Assembly (NCBI RefSeq): GCF_000699445.3
Contig: NC_067195.1
Coordinates: forward strand, 14,382,787-14,446,786
From: Schistosoma haematobium
Lineage: Eukaryota > Platyhelminthes > Trematoda > Strigeidida > Schistosomatidae
DNA: 64,000 nucleotides
Reading direction: 5' to 3'
Both the position numbers and the translations under genes were made by a program. The notes beneath the pieces are model-generated. The model did no database searches and was not told where the DNA came from. It worked only from the letters and a program-made list of their open reading frames with translations. How positions within the stretch are numbered: position 1 is the first letter of the stretch; every line of letters begins with the position of its first letter. This document shows, piece by piece, positions 1-12,644 of this stretch.

Positions 1-427
1 ATAACATAATAATATTTTAATACCTAAATAAAACACTATCAAAACTTGGTAACTTGAAACAAACCTATAACTAGAAACAGACTTCACATTCTAGTAAAAG
101 CAAAATAAAGGTGATGTTCATTTATGAAAGCTCCCTGATTCTAAACAATTTTATCACTATATAACTTGTATAAATGTTCAGAATAAAATATGAGATAATT
201 ATTTTAAACACCCACAATATTTGCATTTGTAACCTTATCTAACTAATCGCGAACATTGTTCATTCTAGTTTCTAAGAAAGGACAAAAATTCTCTTATAAT
301 AACCATGTAAGAATCTAAATTACTTTAAAATTTTTGTATTCAATTAATCCATATTCTTTACTCGAATCGTACTACCGAAGCCTAATTTTTCCTGTCATCA
401 ATAATATTTTTATTACATATACTGCTC

Positions 428-600
428 AGTAGCTAAGTGGATAACGCGGTGGTAGTTGAAGCGAACAGTAATGAGTTCGATTTCCAGAGTGAACATCGAC
501 TCTGAGATGCAGGTGCATCCAGCTAACGAGTCTCAAATGGGACGAAACGCGCATCCTGGATTCCATTGCCAGTCACTATTCATCTTTGCATATACTACTC
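428..600 (+). repeat. Sm-alpha-type SINE with decayed hammerhead ribozyme
   Basis: A tRNA-like head (A-box region tagctaagtggataacg at 428; B-box gagttcgatttcc at 470-482) is followed by a hammerhead-like segment at 511-563. That is the order known for the schistosome Sm-alpha SINE, which is transcribed by RNA polymerase III. Stem I (catccag/ctggat), stem II and the GAAAC box are visible. The core reads CTAACGA where the consensus is CTGANGA, so the invariant G5 is A and self-cleavage should be lost. The element sits in intergenic DNA with no neighbouring gene. The 3' boundary is approximate. Confidence 0.75.
511..563 (+). ncRNA. Hammerhead ribozyme, G5-to-A core mutant
   Basis: The order is stem I, core CTAACGA, stem II (GTCTC with GGGAC), GAAAC, a very short stem III (cgcg palindrome) and an ATC cleavage triplet followed by ctgg. 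The architecture is type I with the minimal stem III typical of schistosome hammerheads. G5 is required for catalysis in the family and is A here, so I infer an inactive relic. Confidence 0.7.
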
Positions 601-1184
601 TAGTATTTGTTTTAACAACTTTATTTCGTTATCTTAATGTAGTATAACAAATTGAGTCAATGCACTTATATATGTGCCAGATTCTACGTTGCGTATAACT
701 GATAATATATTGTACTTAAATATAACAAATTATACATGAAAGAATGAATAATCAAGTAGTAACAACCACAGTTAATATGACAATAAAAAGAAAAATTAGA
801 AATGACTAATTGAAGTTTTATTCATTCATATAATTAAGGTGGTAAGTGTTTACATGTATTTTTCCATTATTATTTGGTATATTTTCTCATAGACAATTGT
901 GATAATGATGGTAATAATAATTTGAAACGAAAATAATTGATAAGACAGTTTTTGTAGAAAGTTAAAGAGTAAACAAATGTGAAATCCTTTAAATAAAAAT
1001 CTGTCTAATCGAATAGATATAATGCACATTGTTCTGTACATGTTGAAACGTGAAATCAGTTTACATCGGGCAAAATTGGTCAGTCAGTCATATTAACTGA
1101 ACATGAATAAATTCACATTACTTTGTTGTTGTTGTCAACAAAATGGATTTATATCTTTTCAAATTGTACAAAAACTAGTAAACT

Positions 1185-2566
1185 TGGGAGGAGGAACAAA
1201 TGCCGATGGACTGGAAAGAAGGGCACCTCATCAAGATTCCAAAGAAAGGAGATCTGAGCAAATGTGAAAACTACAGAGGCATTATACTACTGTCAATACC
1301 AGGGAAGGTCTTTGACAGAGTGTTGCTGAACAGGATGAAAGATGCAGTAGACGCCCAGCTTCGAGATCAACGAGCTGTATTCCGTAAGGATCGATCGTGC
1401 ACAGACCGAATTGCGACACTACGGATCATCGTCGAACAATCAGTTAAGTGGAACTCGTCACTATACATCAACTTCATTGATTATGAAAAGGCATTTGACA
1501 GTGTAGATAGGCGGACGTTATGGAAACTTCCTCGACACTACGGAGTTCCCGAGAAGATTGTCAATATTATCCGGGACTCATAAGACGGACTACAATGCAA
1601 AGTCGTGCATGGAGGACAGCTGACAGATGCATTCCAAGTAAGGACCGGAGTTAGACAAGGCTGTCCACTCTCTCCCTTCCTCTTTCTACTGGTGGTCCAC
1701 CGGATAATGGAGACCTCGACATCTGAGGGAAAACACGGAATACAATGGACAGCTCAGAATCAATTAGACGATTTGGACTTCGCAGATGACCTAGCCCTCC
1801 TATTGCATACACACGAACAGATGCAGATAAAGACAGCCATTGTAGCAGCAGTCTCTGCGTCAGTAGGCCTCAGTATACACAAAGGGAAAACAAAGGTCCT
1901 CAAATTCAAAGCGGAGAACAGAAATCCAATCACTCTTGATGGCAAAACTCTTGAAGATGTACAATCCTTCAAATACCTGGGAAGCATCATCGATGAACAA
2001 GGAGGCTCAGATGCAGACGTAAAGGCAAGGATTGGCAAAGCAAGGGTCGCATTACTACAATTGAAGAACATATGGAACTCAAAACAACTTTCAACCAATA
2101 TCAAAGTGAGAATCTTCAATACCAACGTCAAGGCAGTTTTACTGTACAGAGCTGAAACTTGGATAACTAATACAACCATCATCAAGAAAGTACAAGTATT
2201 TATGAATAATTGTCTACGCAAGATACTCAACATCCATTGGCCGGATACCATCACCAACAGCCTTTTGTGGGAGAGAACAAACCAGCTTGCAGCTGAAGAA
2301 GAAATTAGGAAAAGACGATGGAAATGGATAGGACATGCATTATGCAAATCATCGAACTGCATCACGAGGCAAGCCCTAATTGGAATCCTAAAGGGAAGCG
2401 GAAATGAGGAAGTTCAAAGAACACATTACGTCGGATAATAGAAGCAGATATGAAAAGGATGAATAACAACTGGAAGGAGCTGGAAAAGATTGCCCAGGAC
2501 AGGGTTGTATGGAGAATGCTGGTGAGCGGCCTATGCTCCTTCACGAGGAGTAACAGGCGTAAGTAG
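1185..2566 (+). pseudogene. RTE-clade LINE reverse transcriptase, 5'-truncated copy 1
   Basis: This encodes the reverse transcriptase part of an RTE-type (SR2-like) non-LTR retrotransposon. Visible motifs are [50 protein letters not shown], the catalytic [10 protein letters not shown], the thumb-region YLGSIIDE and a C-terminal [10 protein letters not shown]. The match starts abruptly at 1185, in the middle of the domain upstream of RT, so the endonuclease is missing. The frame is broken by a nonsense codon at 1581-1583 (TAA where Tyr is expected after IIRDS) and by a one-base deletion plus TGA near 2386-2409. The natural frame resumes as [11 protein letters not shown] and ends at TAG 2564-2566. 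A tetranucleotide tail follows. It cannot encode active protein. It is almost identical to the copy at 11787-12639. Confidence 0.9.

Positions 2567-2642
<76 letters not shown>
2567..2642 (+). repeat. (GTAA)n tail of the RTE element
   Basis: About 19 uninterrupted GTAA units begin directly after the LINE stop codon. RTE-clade elements end in short tandem repeats made from their 3' terminus rather than in poly(A), so this is the element's 3' end, perhaps expanded after insertion. The second RTE copy ends with only one unit (cgtaagtaataaat). Confidence 0.85.
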
Positions 2643-3025
2643 TTGATATATTGGATCATGATTTAGGTGTTCGATAATTCTACACTGAACCTATTATTCA
2701 TGTATATGATTCTAATTCAACTTGATCCTTAGAACATTCAACAAGACTTGAACTAGAATCTGATCCAGTGTTTTGCAGTAGTCAGTGATTTTTCTACGAA
2801 TATTACAATGTGATAACGATGTGCACAGTACTGTCTGTTAAACGTTGTTTAATTAAAATTTACCCATATTGTTGTATTTTCATTATTTCTATCGTTTGAC
2901 TGGCCTTTGGAACAGTTTAACAGTTAGCTGTCAAACTAACCACTTTCAAGACTAATGCAGTTATAATACTAGGTCAACAAAAATTGATTAGTATATAATT
3001 TAACTAATATATTGGTCAATTAAAA

Positions 3026-3450
3026 GTCGTGGATATTGTTAAGTTTTTGATTGAGATCATGAACCGACTGATGTTAGACCACCATTGAAAACTTGGAAGC
3101 ACTGGACGGCCGTTTCGTCCTATTGCGGGACTCCTCCTGTGCAGTGCGCATCCACGATCCCGCTCGCGGGACTCGAACCCATGGCCTTCGGTCCCGCGTA
3201 CGAACACTTAACCTACTTCACCACTGAGCCGGCATCCAATGGTGTTAATATCTAACCTCAACTAATCGAAGAAATTGAGCGACACATCCACCATTGTCAT
3301 CGGTGAGTTACTATCTCACAAATCACCCGGTTGAACTCCACTGGTCACTGCTTCCCACTAGAACTCCAGGATATACATCTTGAAGCCAGTCACTAGTGAG
3401 CATATGTTGATTACTATCAGAAGGGGGTTTTGTGGAGATTTTAGTAATTT
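3026..3450 (-). repeat. tRNA-derived SINE with hammerhead remnant, long form
   Basis: Read on the minus strand there is a 5' body, then a tRNA-like head (ggctcagtggtgaagtagg A-box near 3221-3234; gggttcgagtccc B-box at 3168-3182). A hammerhead-like block follows near 3095-3150 (TCCCGCAATAGGACGAAAC, GGCCGTC, CAGTGC), then a tail that ends in a 'ctccaca..cccc' motif. The core around CTGANGA is disrupted (cacaggaggag), so I expect no cleavage. At 3450-3477 the sequence continues into something resembling the tail of another unit. The same family recurs at 29.1, 37.6, 49.8, 54.6, 56.4, 61.0 and 63.8 kb. Confidence 0.75.
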
Positions 3451-3479
3451 CAGTTGCTCAGATCATGAGTCGCGATATC

Positions 3480-6400
3480 TACCATATTAGTGAAATGTAG
3501 TCAGAATAAGATAAATGAAAAATGACTGATTGTTCAGTGATCAAATAACAGAGTATAACCTAAACAGTCGAGTATAGAATAGATGAACTGTAAATAAACT
3601 GAACATCCTATCATTTCATTCCTTGTTTTTGTTGCTGCAAAGCGATAAGAAGTAAACGACATAAATTTTACACCGTATACTCTTAAAGACAAGCTACTAT
3701 TTCTCATGCTGTATTTATATCATAATATATAGACTCAACATAGTAACAAATCTTAACGAATTTCTACATTTATGGGTAGGTCTTATAATAATTTGATATT
3801 CTAAACGAAGATCAACTGTTTCGTCATGTATTAGTAACCTTCGGCGGTAAACCATTCTAATCTATACTTGTATGATATTTTCGACTGTTTTATAAACACT
3901 TCAGTTAAGAGACAATTGACACCAATAAGAGTATTTTGATACAAGTGACCAGTGAAACAAATTGATCAAATTGTTAGTATACTACAGTTTTCTTGGTACC
4001 TACATTTCAAAACTTCGTCTAATTTATGCTTTTTTCTTCGAGCTACAACATCTGATATGCCCCACAAATATATTAACTGAGCTGCTATGGTTTATACCAA
4101 GACCTGAGAAACGTGAGAGATCATGCACTCATGGAAATTTTAGTTTTAATTGAGTAATTTTCCCTACTGCGTGCATTGAATATTTCAGCCTTGATTCTGT
4201 GGTGTGTGCCACATTGAAATACAATACCAGAACAGCGGTTTACTGTTTGTTTTGTGAACGTTAAACATGTATAGTTACCGACAGCTGACTAAATATGTAA
4301 GATAAATACGGAGAAACATTGAAGAAAAACTTACTTCCTAGTTTTCGATGACTGTCTAATTTAGACGGATTTACGATTTCAATAAAAATCTTCCGTATAT
4401 ATACTCCTAACTGGACACGGAAATAGAGAATGCTTGAAGTAACCCAAGCAGTGAATGGGCAAATACACTGATAAAGAACTTTTTCTAGAAATAAATAAGG
4501 CTGCTGCATCATATATTTTAGAAAGCCACATCTGTACTTGTCTACTAACTGGACAGAATATCCATGTTTGCCACTAACAAATAAAAAGATATTTCTTAAC
4601 ATATTTACTTTACTTTTGATTAATCTCTAATACGAAAGTAAGTTCTCGTGTTTTGATCAGTCTAAAACATCATTAGGTAAAAAAGCTGGTTGGAAGTTCT
4701 TAAGCTATTGAATACAAACTGTAAATTTTCGGCTATTTTTAAAATGTCTGATAGATATTTAGCGGTGAAACACGTTTTTGTTCCCAATTATTCGTATGGC
4801 TTTCTTCATAAACTAATATTGTGAAACAATTAAATTAACAGCTTTTCGGCCATTTACTTGTATCTTATGGTTGCATTAAGTCGACATGTTTAAAGTAATT
4901 CAAAAATCAAATTTTAAAATACAGAATACTGATATCAACTCACATTCGCCTGAAGTTGTTTAATATCATTTAGTGTACTGATAGCTGCTTTTGCATTAAA
5001 ATTATATCGGTCAACGAATAAACAAGAGTCCTAATTGAAAAAACGAAACAAGAATGAGTAAATTATTAAGTGTTTGCATGTTAGAAGCCTTGTTTCATTT
5101 TACAAAAGATAATAGTTATTCAACAGAATATATTCTAATATTTCTACAGTGTCACAAGATAATGAAGATGCACACTGATTGATACTTATATTTTAAATGT
5201 AACATAAAATTGACATTTCGACAGTATCCTGCTTTTTCATACCATGTTCTAGTTATTACTTAAGCATCTGAGCTAGTTTCTTTGTCCTAAGAACAAAATT
5301 CAGTTCCTAAATTTACTGATAAATTTTCAGAACTCTGAAGAACCTTTTGGTATTTTGACAATATTAAGAGAACCTGTAATCGTGAAGACTTTTATTGCAC
5401 TATTTCAGATCTGAGACTGGATAGCCTTGAAGAATACTAAAAATTAATCCAATGTTGTATTTATTATTTAATGCCCTGGAACCATCTTGCACAAGGTTTA
5501 TAAAGACAAATGTGCACACATGAATAACGTTTCATAGACGTCTAATGAATAATTCATATTCTGTGATAGATTGCATATTTTTGTAACCTTTTCACTTCAT
5601 AAATAGGTCACTATCGGCCTCATTCACCTTCGCAAATTATTAGAAATAAATTATCGTTACGAATTGTTGTAGGTAATATCTACCAGTTTAGAGAAGTTAT
5701 AATTATTTAAGTATCAGTGTGGTCCAGTTTTTGTGTAGTCTTTGTTCCGTTCTAAAATTTGTTACATTTTTGAGTATGAAAAAATTGGCATAACTTTATG
5801 TCTTGCAAGACACTGTTTATTTATTGCTAGACGAAAAAATATACGATGTTAACCTGAGTGTAGTTTAAACACAGTAAATGAATTTGATGCCCTCTGAATA
5901 AAAAATTGCTACGGTTATTGAATGAGCTTATCTAGTTCATTATCAAAATGAGGGCATTAAAACATTTACAGACCATTTTGTTGCAAACCTGTAACATCCA
6001 GAAGTGCAATGCGTTTCATCATCTGATACTAACGTCTCCAGTATTCACAGACAAAGTATGACACGGTTTTCGCTTGTTGATACCCAATGAAGATGTGAAC
6101 TCAGAAACCACGTGTTTTAATCATACACTTCCATATTTATTTATCTACTACTACTTTGAATACACTTTAACAATGGACAACAACGTAAATGGGGATGAAG
6201 TAAATTATGTCCTAGGAAGCGAATCTCTCTTTATTCAGAATAATTGTATTCATATAAATTCTACAATTGACAAATCCTGCTTAGAATGAAAACAACGTGT
6301 TTTGCTCGACGAATTATCACTCACTAGACTTATCAAGCCATCAAAACTGCTGGAAATCAATGGCATAAAGTAAATAATACATAACTTGAAAACTAAGCGA

Positions 6401-7470
6401 ATAATCAGTTGATTTGAAAATCGTACGGAAAATGATTCGTTTCAGAATCTTAGTTTGCCAATATCATGGAAGCCGGCAAAGTATCGAATAGTTTCAAGCA
6501 TAATGAATCGGAAACTGTCATGTAACAGCATCATATAGTATTTGGTTTTTGAAGCTGAAGCCTTAAAGTGAAATTTCGATGCATACATTATATAATTTTA
6601 AGTGTACCTACTTCAGTACTTGTGATGACAAAGGATTTTTAACATCAAACTTCCATTGTTAGTGTTTAAATGCGTAAGGTACACTTAGCTTTTGCATACA
6701 GTTAGTAAGTATTTTTTTATTTACAGAAAGTAAGAAAATTAGGACGCTTTCCACTCCTTAACAATTTGTGTTTTTGCACCTAATTTCGGTAAAATTGTTC
6801 TATTTAATTTAAAGAACCCGCTCTGAAACACTGAGAGAGAAAGAGAAAAAGATAAGCTGGCGTTCAAGATATGCTTCGAGCAAACAATTTCACTGAATAG
6901 ACGTTGAGACGACAAAAATGTGTAAAGCTGAGCGTTTTTTGTTATGATGAACTCTGCTTGACAGGAGTTAATCTGTAGAAGTGTTCGGTGCCAATATACA
7001 GCACCTAAACGGATTAAAAAGTAATCAAAGAATCAAAATGACGAACAATGTTGAAATCAACATGCTGAAAGTTTTATCTGTGATAAAGGTGAACTTAAGG
7101 CAAAATGGGCAACGATCATTGCACTGTACCTATCTAATTATTATCTAAGAAACTTCAATTACAAGTGAAAAATTACTAATAGTTTAGGAACAGTTCATAC
7201 ATTTTATTTGTTTTATTTTTAATTAAATTTTAGCGATCTTTGAACTTCTGACTTAAAGTATTAAAAAACAATAATAAAAGATGTTAAAGCTCCGTTTGTA
7301 TATCTTGTTATAATACAATTCACTTTTATATCCATTACAATTTCTATCTTCAGTACGAGGTTGTTAATTACGCATGTAACTAAGTGCGTCCAAATTATAA
7401 GTCATCTGTTTAGACGTTAATTTCAAATTTTTTCTCGGGATAGAGTAACTATTACCTCTTTACTCTGTCC
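3480..7470. other. Intergenic DNA, no supported gene
   Basis: This is AT-rich sequence with only short, composition-driven open frames. The longest is 113 codons at 4261-4602 on the minus strand, with low-complexity hydrophobic content and no recognisable domain. I see no RNA gene, long repeat or RT motif here. Confidence 0.5.
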
Positions 7471-7474
7471 TATC

Positions 7475-7760
7475 TCAAACTAAGGAAAGATCTAATTTTG
7501 ATGTACAGAATACTGAGAAATGATTTTGAACTTAACGAATTCTCTCTTATTCTCCTCGCTAGATCGAGACATATCAGAGGACATAGCGGACGAGTAAAAA
7601 AGCCAAGAACGAAAAAAATACCCATGGCATACAGGTTTTCACACCGAGCCATCCATACTTGAAACCTGCTGCCCGAAGCAGTATTATCCGCACCTTAAGT
7701 TGACTCTTTCAAGAGAAGACTGTACACTCACAGAAGCATACTGGAAAAGGACTAACATGG
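7475..7760 (+). pseudogene. CR1-like LINE, 3' end of RT ORF (decayed)
   Basis: Translated on the + strand, this stretch reads LRKDLILMYRIL, then RGHSGRVKKPRTKK, RFSHRAIHT and LLPEAVLSAP, followed by FKRRL. These are the C-terminal landmarks of CR1-superfamily LINE polyproteins (RGDLI..Y.., H.RGH.., F..R....WN.LP..VV.AP..). In-frame stops interrupt it (TGA in place of Trp before NLLPEA, and TAA after SAP). The upstream part is absent, so it is a 5'-truncated dead copy. Confidence 0.7.
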
Positions 7761-8379
7761 ACGATAGGCCTTCTGTCGTTACTACACAAATCTGAATCAA
7801 TAAAATTTCCTCAATTTGATAAAATAAACAGATTTAACTGTAAATTTACCTGGGAAAGGTAAAATCCGAAAATCGGTGTATATTTGAGATTTTTATGCAG
7901 CACAAATCTTGTTCTTCCTAACCCGCCTTGGTGCAAAATAAGCATGGAACAAATGAACCAATCGGCTGTGCTAGTGATTACAAGAACCTAAAATTTTAAT
8001 TACCTTTGGACAAATGGTTTGAGATGAATAAAACTCTCTCATTTTTCCTTTTAATAAAATCAACGTCGCCATAAACGTGTATCTTTAATTTATAGCTTTA
8101 AAAGTTGTGTACCTTTCTAACATTCATGTATCCAAATATAAAAAGAAAGGTTCGCATAAAGAATGCGAATAAAAGTTCATTTAAATATCGATATGCCTGC
8201 TGGGAATGTAGAGTCAGCAACCTTATAGAAAGCCATAAAATCAAAATTGTTGGAGTTAAGAAAGGAATTGTAAATCCAAAGTATTGTTTCAGGTAATTAC
8301 TCATTTGAACACAAGTGCAGCCGTATCACAGAAATTCATATAAATTTCATCTTTGCAGAATTCTCAAGGTCGTTTCTAT

Positions 8380-9200
8380 GACTTTTCATACTTCAGTATC
8401 AGTTTGCTCAGGACAGGAGGCTAGATGGTCGGTGTTAGTCCTGGCAGTGATAGTCTCTAAGCTGATCCAACTTTCTTTTCAAATAGTCGACAGACGGAGC
8501 TTCAACCACGTGTTGAGGTAATGAGTCCCACTCGATGATTCGATGGGAAAGTCGATAGTCAGCTGACAAATAAATTGTTCTGGGATTGTGAACTTTGTCG
8601 GAGTGTCGTCTTAAATTTTATGTTTTGGAAGGCAAGAAAAACGAGGGTATATCAGATGCAAATTCATCACTAAGTAATTTGAAATCCATTGTCAAGTCGC
8701 TTCGAGTTCTTCGATACGACAATGGCAATAGATTTAGTTTAATCAACCGAGCGTCATACGGGGATCAGCTTAGTTTCAGCTATCTGTATCTTTTCCAAAA
8801 GTTCACTGTCTTTTTTAAGAAGGGGCTAGCCGCTTCTATGAGGCACTCGAGTTGACGACGCACGAATACTGTATACAAAGTCAAAAACTTTAGCTTCGAC
8901 ATGGCTGAAGGCCCTATGTATTGGCCATAGGGTTTTAAAACATTTAGCGGCTACTGTACGGCATTGTGCTGTAGTTTTTAAGTCTCCCAAGTCATTGTGT
9001 GTCTGAACAACAGGTAGCTAAATGTTATTCATCATCCATATATCTGTATTTTGATGACCACTATGCATCAAAATACACTTGGAAGTTTTTATCAGCAACC
9101 ACCAAGTTTGAGACCATTTAGATCATTTTTACAGATCATTTTGAAGCTCCAAGCTGTCACCTTCAATTTTTATCGCTCTCTATTTCATGACATCGTCAGG
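8380..9200 (-). pseudogene. CR1-like LINE, RT thumb and C-terminus (decayed)
   Basis: The minus-strand translation in shifting frames gives KCILMHSGHQN, DLGDLKT, RAFSH, SELLEKIQIAETKLIP, SKRLDNG, and then a final block like NLFVS..LSTFPSNHR..SVCRLFEKK. The order matches the region downstream of the RT active site in CR1-like LINEs. Many stops and frameshifts show great age. The orientation is opposite to the piece at 7.5 kb, so it is a separate insertion. Confidence 0.6.
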
Positions 9201-10224
9201 ATATAGGAAGACCGATGATGAAAGGAGACTGAAACGATCGAGCTCGTCCGACTGGCCCGAATGCCCTTAAACGCACTTCCTATCAGTGACTTCATAGACT
9301 TTTAAATATCTCCAAAACGTTACCTGCGCACAAAACTGATTAAAGTGCTCTAACAATATAATTTCTTATTGTAACAAGTCATTTCATACTTGAAACGTGA
9401 TCCCATTAATCAAGTGTTGTGAGATAAATGATTAGCTAATAATTCATTCACGACAAAAACAGAAAATAATCTAGATTAGGTCGCTGACTTACCTTGATGG
9501 TCCCTGATAATCGTGCTGTTTTGGTGTTACCTATTGCTCAAAAAACTCAATTATTTATTCAAAGTCGGATTTCAAGTCTTCCCATATACCTTAATGTTGT
9601 GATTGTCCGGTGAAGCATCATTAATTGAGTGTTCTCCATGAAGCAATAGCTCAACAATAGTAGAGTTGTTACAAGTAAACAGACTGACAGCTTGGAATGA
9701 GATATCTAACTGAAGACTTGAATGACTGACTTGATCCGACATGGAGAATGCTACACATTTCCTGTAGAAAGTCGACCATCGTCAATACCATGGCTGACAA
9801 ATGTGGCGTGACGAAGCCTACATATATCTAGTAGGTATCGATCAAAGGGTTATTGATTAATGACCATTTTAGAGGGGATATCTGAACAGAGTTAATACGG
9901 ACAGTTGATTGACCTTAATCTGTGTGTAGGTTATTTGAGCTATTTGCTAACGGTGTTCTCTCGCCATCATTCACCGCTATTGGAATAGCTGAATTCACAT
10001 AAGTTCTTCAAATGTGGAGTAAAAAAAGGTTCAGCCATCTTTCGTAAGCTCTTCGTTCAAACACTTACCAAGTCAGAATATGGTGAACTGCTATCAAAAC
10101 CAATGACTTAATGTGATATTTTTCAAGGTTTCCTATCATCATTTTTATCTGATTTCGGCACAGGTTCCTGAGAACTGGGTCATGTACGTATCCGCAGATT
10201 ACCTGAATGATGAAGTCCAGAAAA

Positions 10225-10360
10225 ATGATGACAGAGTATTTATATCAGCAATCCTTCTAGACTTTAAGATAATCTTTTAGAAAATTCAACATCAGTGTGT
10301 TTTCGTCAAAATAAGATCCTACGGACTCACTAACTCACTGCATTCACGGGTTCTTATTTA
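10225..10360 (+). pseudogene. LINE reverse transcriptase fragment
   Basis: The + strand reads ISAILLDFKIIF, a stop, KIQHQCV, KIRSYGLTNSLHS. This resembles the RT palm motif (LDF.KAFD.V.H..L..KL..YGI...L) of CR1/Jockey-type LINEs with the FD residues lost. It is short and heavily decayed. I see nothing convincing in the flanking 9.2-10.2 kb or 10.4-11.35 kb. Confidence 0.45.
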
Positions 10361-11389
10361 CGAAGACAATATGCACAAAATCACAAAATCTAGCGGACAG
10401 TACTTATACACTCATAACTCTAGGATCGTTTACGGTTCTAGGCTTGAAGCTTTCAACAAAGGTATATCTGAGATCAAGGACAACTTTGAAAACCCACCTA
10501 CCTGGAGCAAAAATGGAAGTAACCACCTAGCCATGGTGTGTGACATCAAAGACTACAGTGAACGTCACTATTAACTACAACTTTTCCTGGACAAATATAG
10601 AGTAGAAACACTTGGCATCTTGGTACAATCATAGGGGAAGTTATTTGGGCTTGACTCTTTTATCGTTTCCCAATCTGGCCATCTTGTAAGCTTCATAGCA
10701 AAAAATATTTGCCAATGAGGTTAGAATAACCCATTAAATAATATTCGTATGACGCTCCCCAGAATACTAATCATACATCTTCAAACGTGAAAATAGCGAT
10801 GGTAATTTGTGTTCAAATAGCAATACCTTGCGCACATAATATATGATTTGAGAATGCCTAAGGAATCTCCACTCATCAATTGATAGATTGCGACTCTACT
10901 AGTGACCATACAGCTGAGTGTCGAAAACTTCTCTCTGAATCTTTATGGAGCCGTCGGCTGACGGACAAACCGACACTTTTAATGTAGTAATACATGGTCT
11001 CATACATTTAATTTCTCCCTCTAATATGACTCACGACCCTACTTATAGGTTAAGAAAGAAAGTAATTACACTACTAGCCATAGAATACATAGAGCAAATA
11101 CATTTCAAACTCTTCACAGATCTGTGGAATTGGCTAGTAATACATTTTGTGATGGTTATACTACTTGCGTGATCAAACAAATAGTCATCCTAATATAAGG
11201 CCATGAAAGGCTTTTTAACTATTTCTGGAACACATACTTAGTACTGGGTCACTTTTTTCTCAACCATAAAATATCCAGACTTTGTACTAGAATACGATCG
11301 ACTGCTCACCAATATATCACACATCCACTGTATTCATTAAATATGCATAAATATTTAACTAAATGAGTTGTCATGCTTCACCCACTACA

Positions 11390-11786
11390 TTTCATAAGCG
11401 GAAACTATTACAAACAAAACGAAAATGAGGATAGATTTGCAAATCTGTGTGCGTTCAACAAATTGGCCATAGGAGGCACAATATTTACACACAAACTTCA
11501 GATCACCACCTAGTTTTAGCCTATTTAAAACTGAAGCTAAAAAAGTGGGAAACCGGATAAACAGCACTACAAAGGTCCAATATAGCCTTCCTTCGAGATA
11601 CTAACATATTCAACGAAATCAAGACAGCACTCAACAACAGGTTTCAAGCCTTACAGGATCTACTAAAGGAAGAAGAATCCACTATGAAGGACACCTGAAA
11701 AGGGATCAAAGAAACAATAACTTCAACGTGTCAAGAGGTTCTAGGCCTCGAAAAGTATCATCATAAGGAATGGATCTCTATGAAAA
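11390..11786 (+). pseudogene. RTE LINE copy 2, endonuclease and connector remnants
   Basis: From 11401 the + strand reads NYYKQNENEDRFANLCAFNK and IGGTIFTHK, part of the RTE endonuclease. An internal gap follows, then the frame shifts to SDHHLVLAYLK, the conserved SDH motif that ends the endonuclease. LNNRFQALQDLL, TCQEVLGLEK and KEWISMKTL follow. At 11786 the sequence jumps directly into the late RT domain, so about 1 kb of the element is missing. It is internally deleted and cannot code. Confidence 0.75.
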
Positions 11787-12639
11787 CCCTCGACATCTGA
11801 GGGAAAACACGGAATACAATGGACAGCTCAGAATCAATTAGACGATTTGGACTTCGCAGATGACCTAGCCCTCCTATTGCATACACACGAACAGATGCAG
11901 ATAAAGACAGCCATTGTAGCAGCAGTCTCTGCGTCAGTAGGCCTCAGTATACACAAAGGGAAAACAAAGGTCCTCAAATTCAAAGCGGAGAACAGAAATC
12001 CAATCACTCTTGATGGCAAAACTCTTGAAGATGTACAATCCTTCAAATACCTGGGAAGCATCATCGATGAACAAGGAGGCTCAGATGCAGACGTAAAGGC
12101 AAGGATTGGCAAAGCAAGGGTCGCATTACTACAATTGAAGAACATATGGAACTCAAAACAACTTTCAACCAATATCAAAGTGAGAATCTTCAATACCAAC
12201 GTCAAGGCAGTTTTACTGTACAGAGCTGAAACTTGGATAACTAATACAACCATCATCAAGAAAGTACAAGTATTTATGAATAATTGTCTACGCAAGATAC
12301 TCAACATCCATTGGCCGGATACCATCACCAACAGCCTTTTGTGGGAGAGAACAAACCAGCTTGCAGCTGAAGAAATTAGGAAAAGACGATGGAAATGGAT
12401 AGGACATGCATTATGCAAATCATCGAACTGCATCACGAGGCAAGCCCTAATTGGAATCCTAAAGGGAAGCGGAAATGAGGAAGTTCAAAGAACACATTAC
12501 GTCGGATAATAGAAGCAGATATGAAAAGGATGAATAACAACTGGAAGGAGCTGGAAAAGATTGCCCAGGACAGGGTTGTATGGAGAATGCTGGTGAGCGG
12601 CCTATGCTCCTTCACGAGGAGTAACAGGCGTAAGTAATA
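11787..12639 (+). pseudogene. RTE LINE copy 2, RT and C-terminal part
   Basis: This is essentially the same sequence as 1717-2569. It has the DFADD catalytic motif, YLGSIIDE and [10 protein letters not shown], and the same broken C-terminus (one-base deletion before the expected TWNPEG block, and TGA replacing an Arg codon). The only difference I found is a three-base deletion (one of two GAA codons) at about 12369. It ends at cgtaagtaataaa without the long GTAA array. The shared lesions mean both copies descend from one already defective source. Confidence 0.9.
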
Positions 12640-12644
12640 AATAT

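Noticed and set aside
1760..2365. 201-codon minus-strand open frame (and its twin at 11834-12436)
   Set aside because: It is antisense to the RTE reverse transcriptase and conserved between copies only because the copies are nearly identical.
4261..4602. 113-codon minus-strand open frame
   Set aside because: Low-complexity hydrophobic composition, no domain, no splice or neighbour support; expected by chance in AT-rich DNA.
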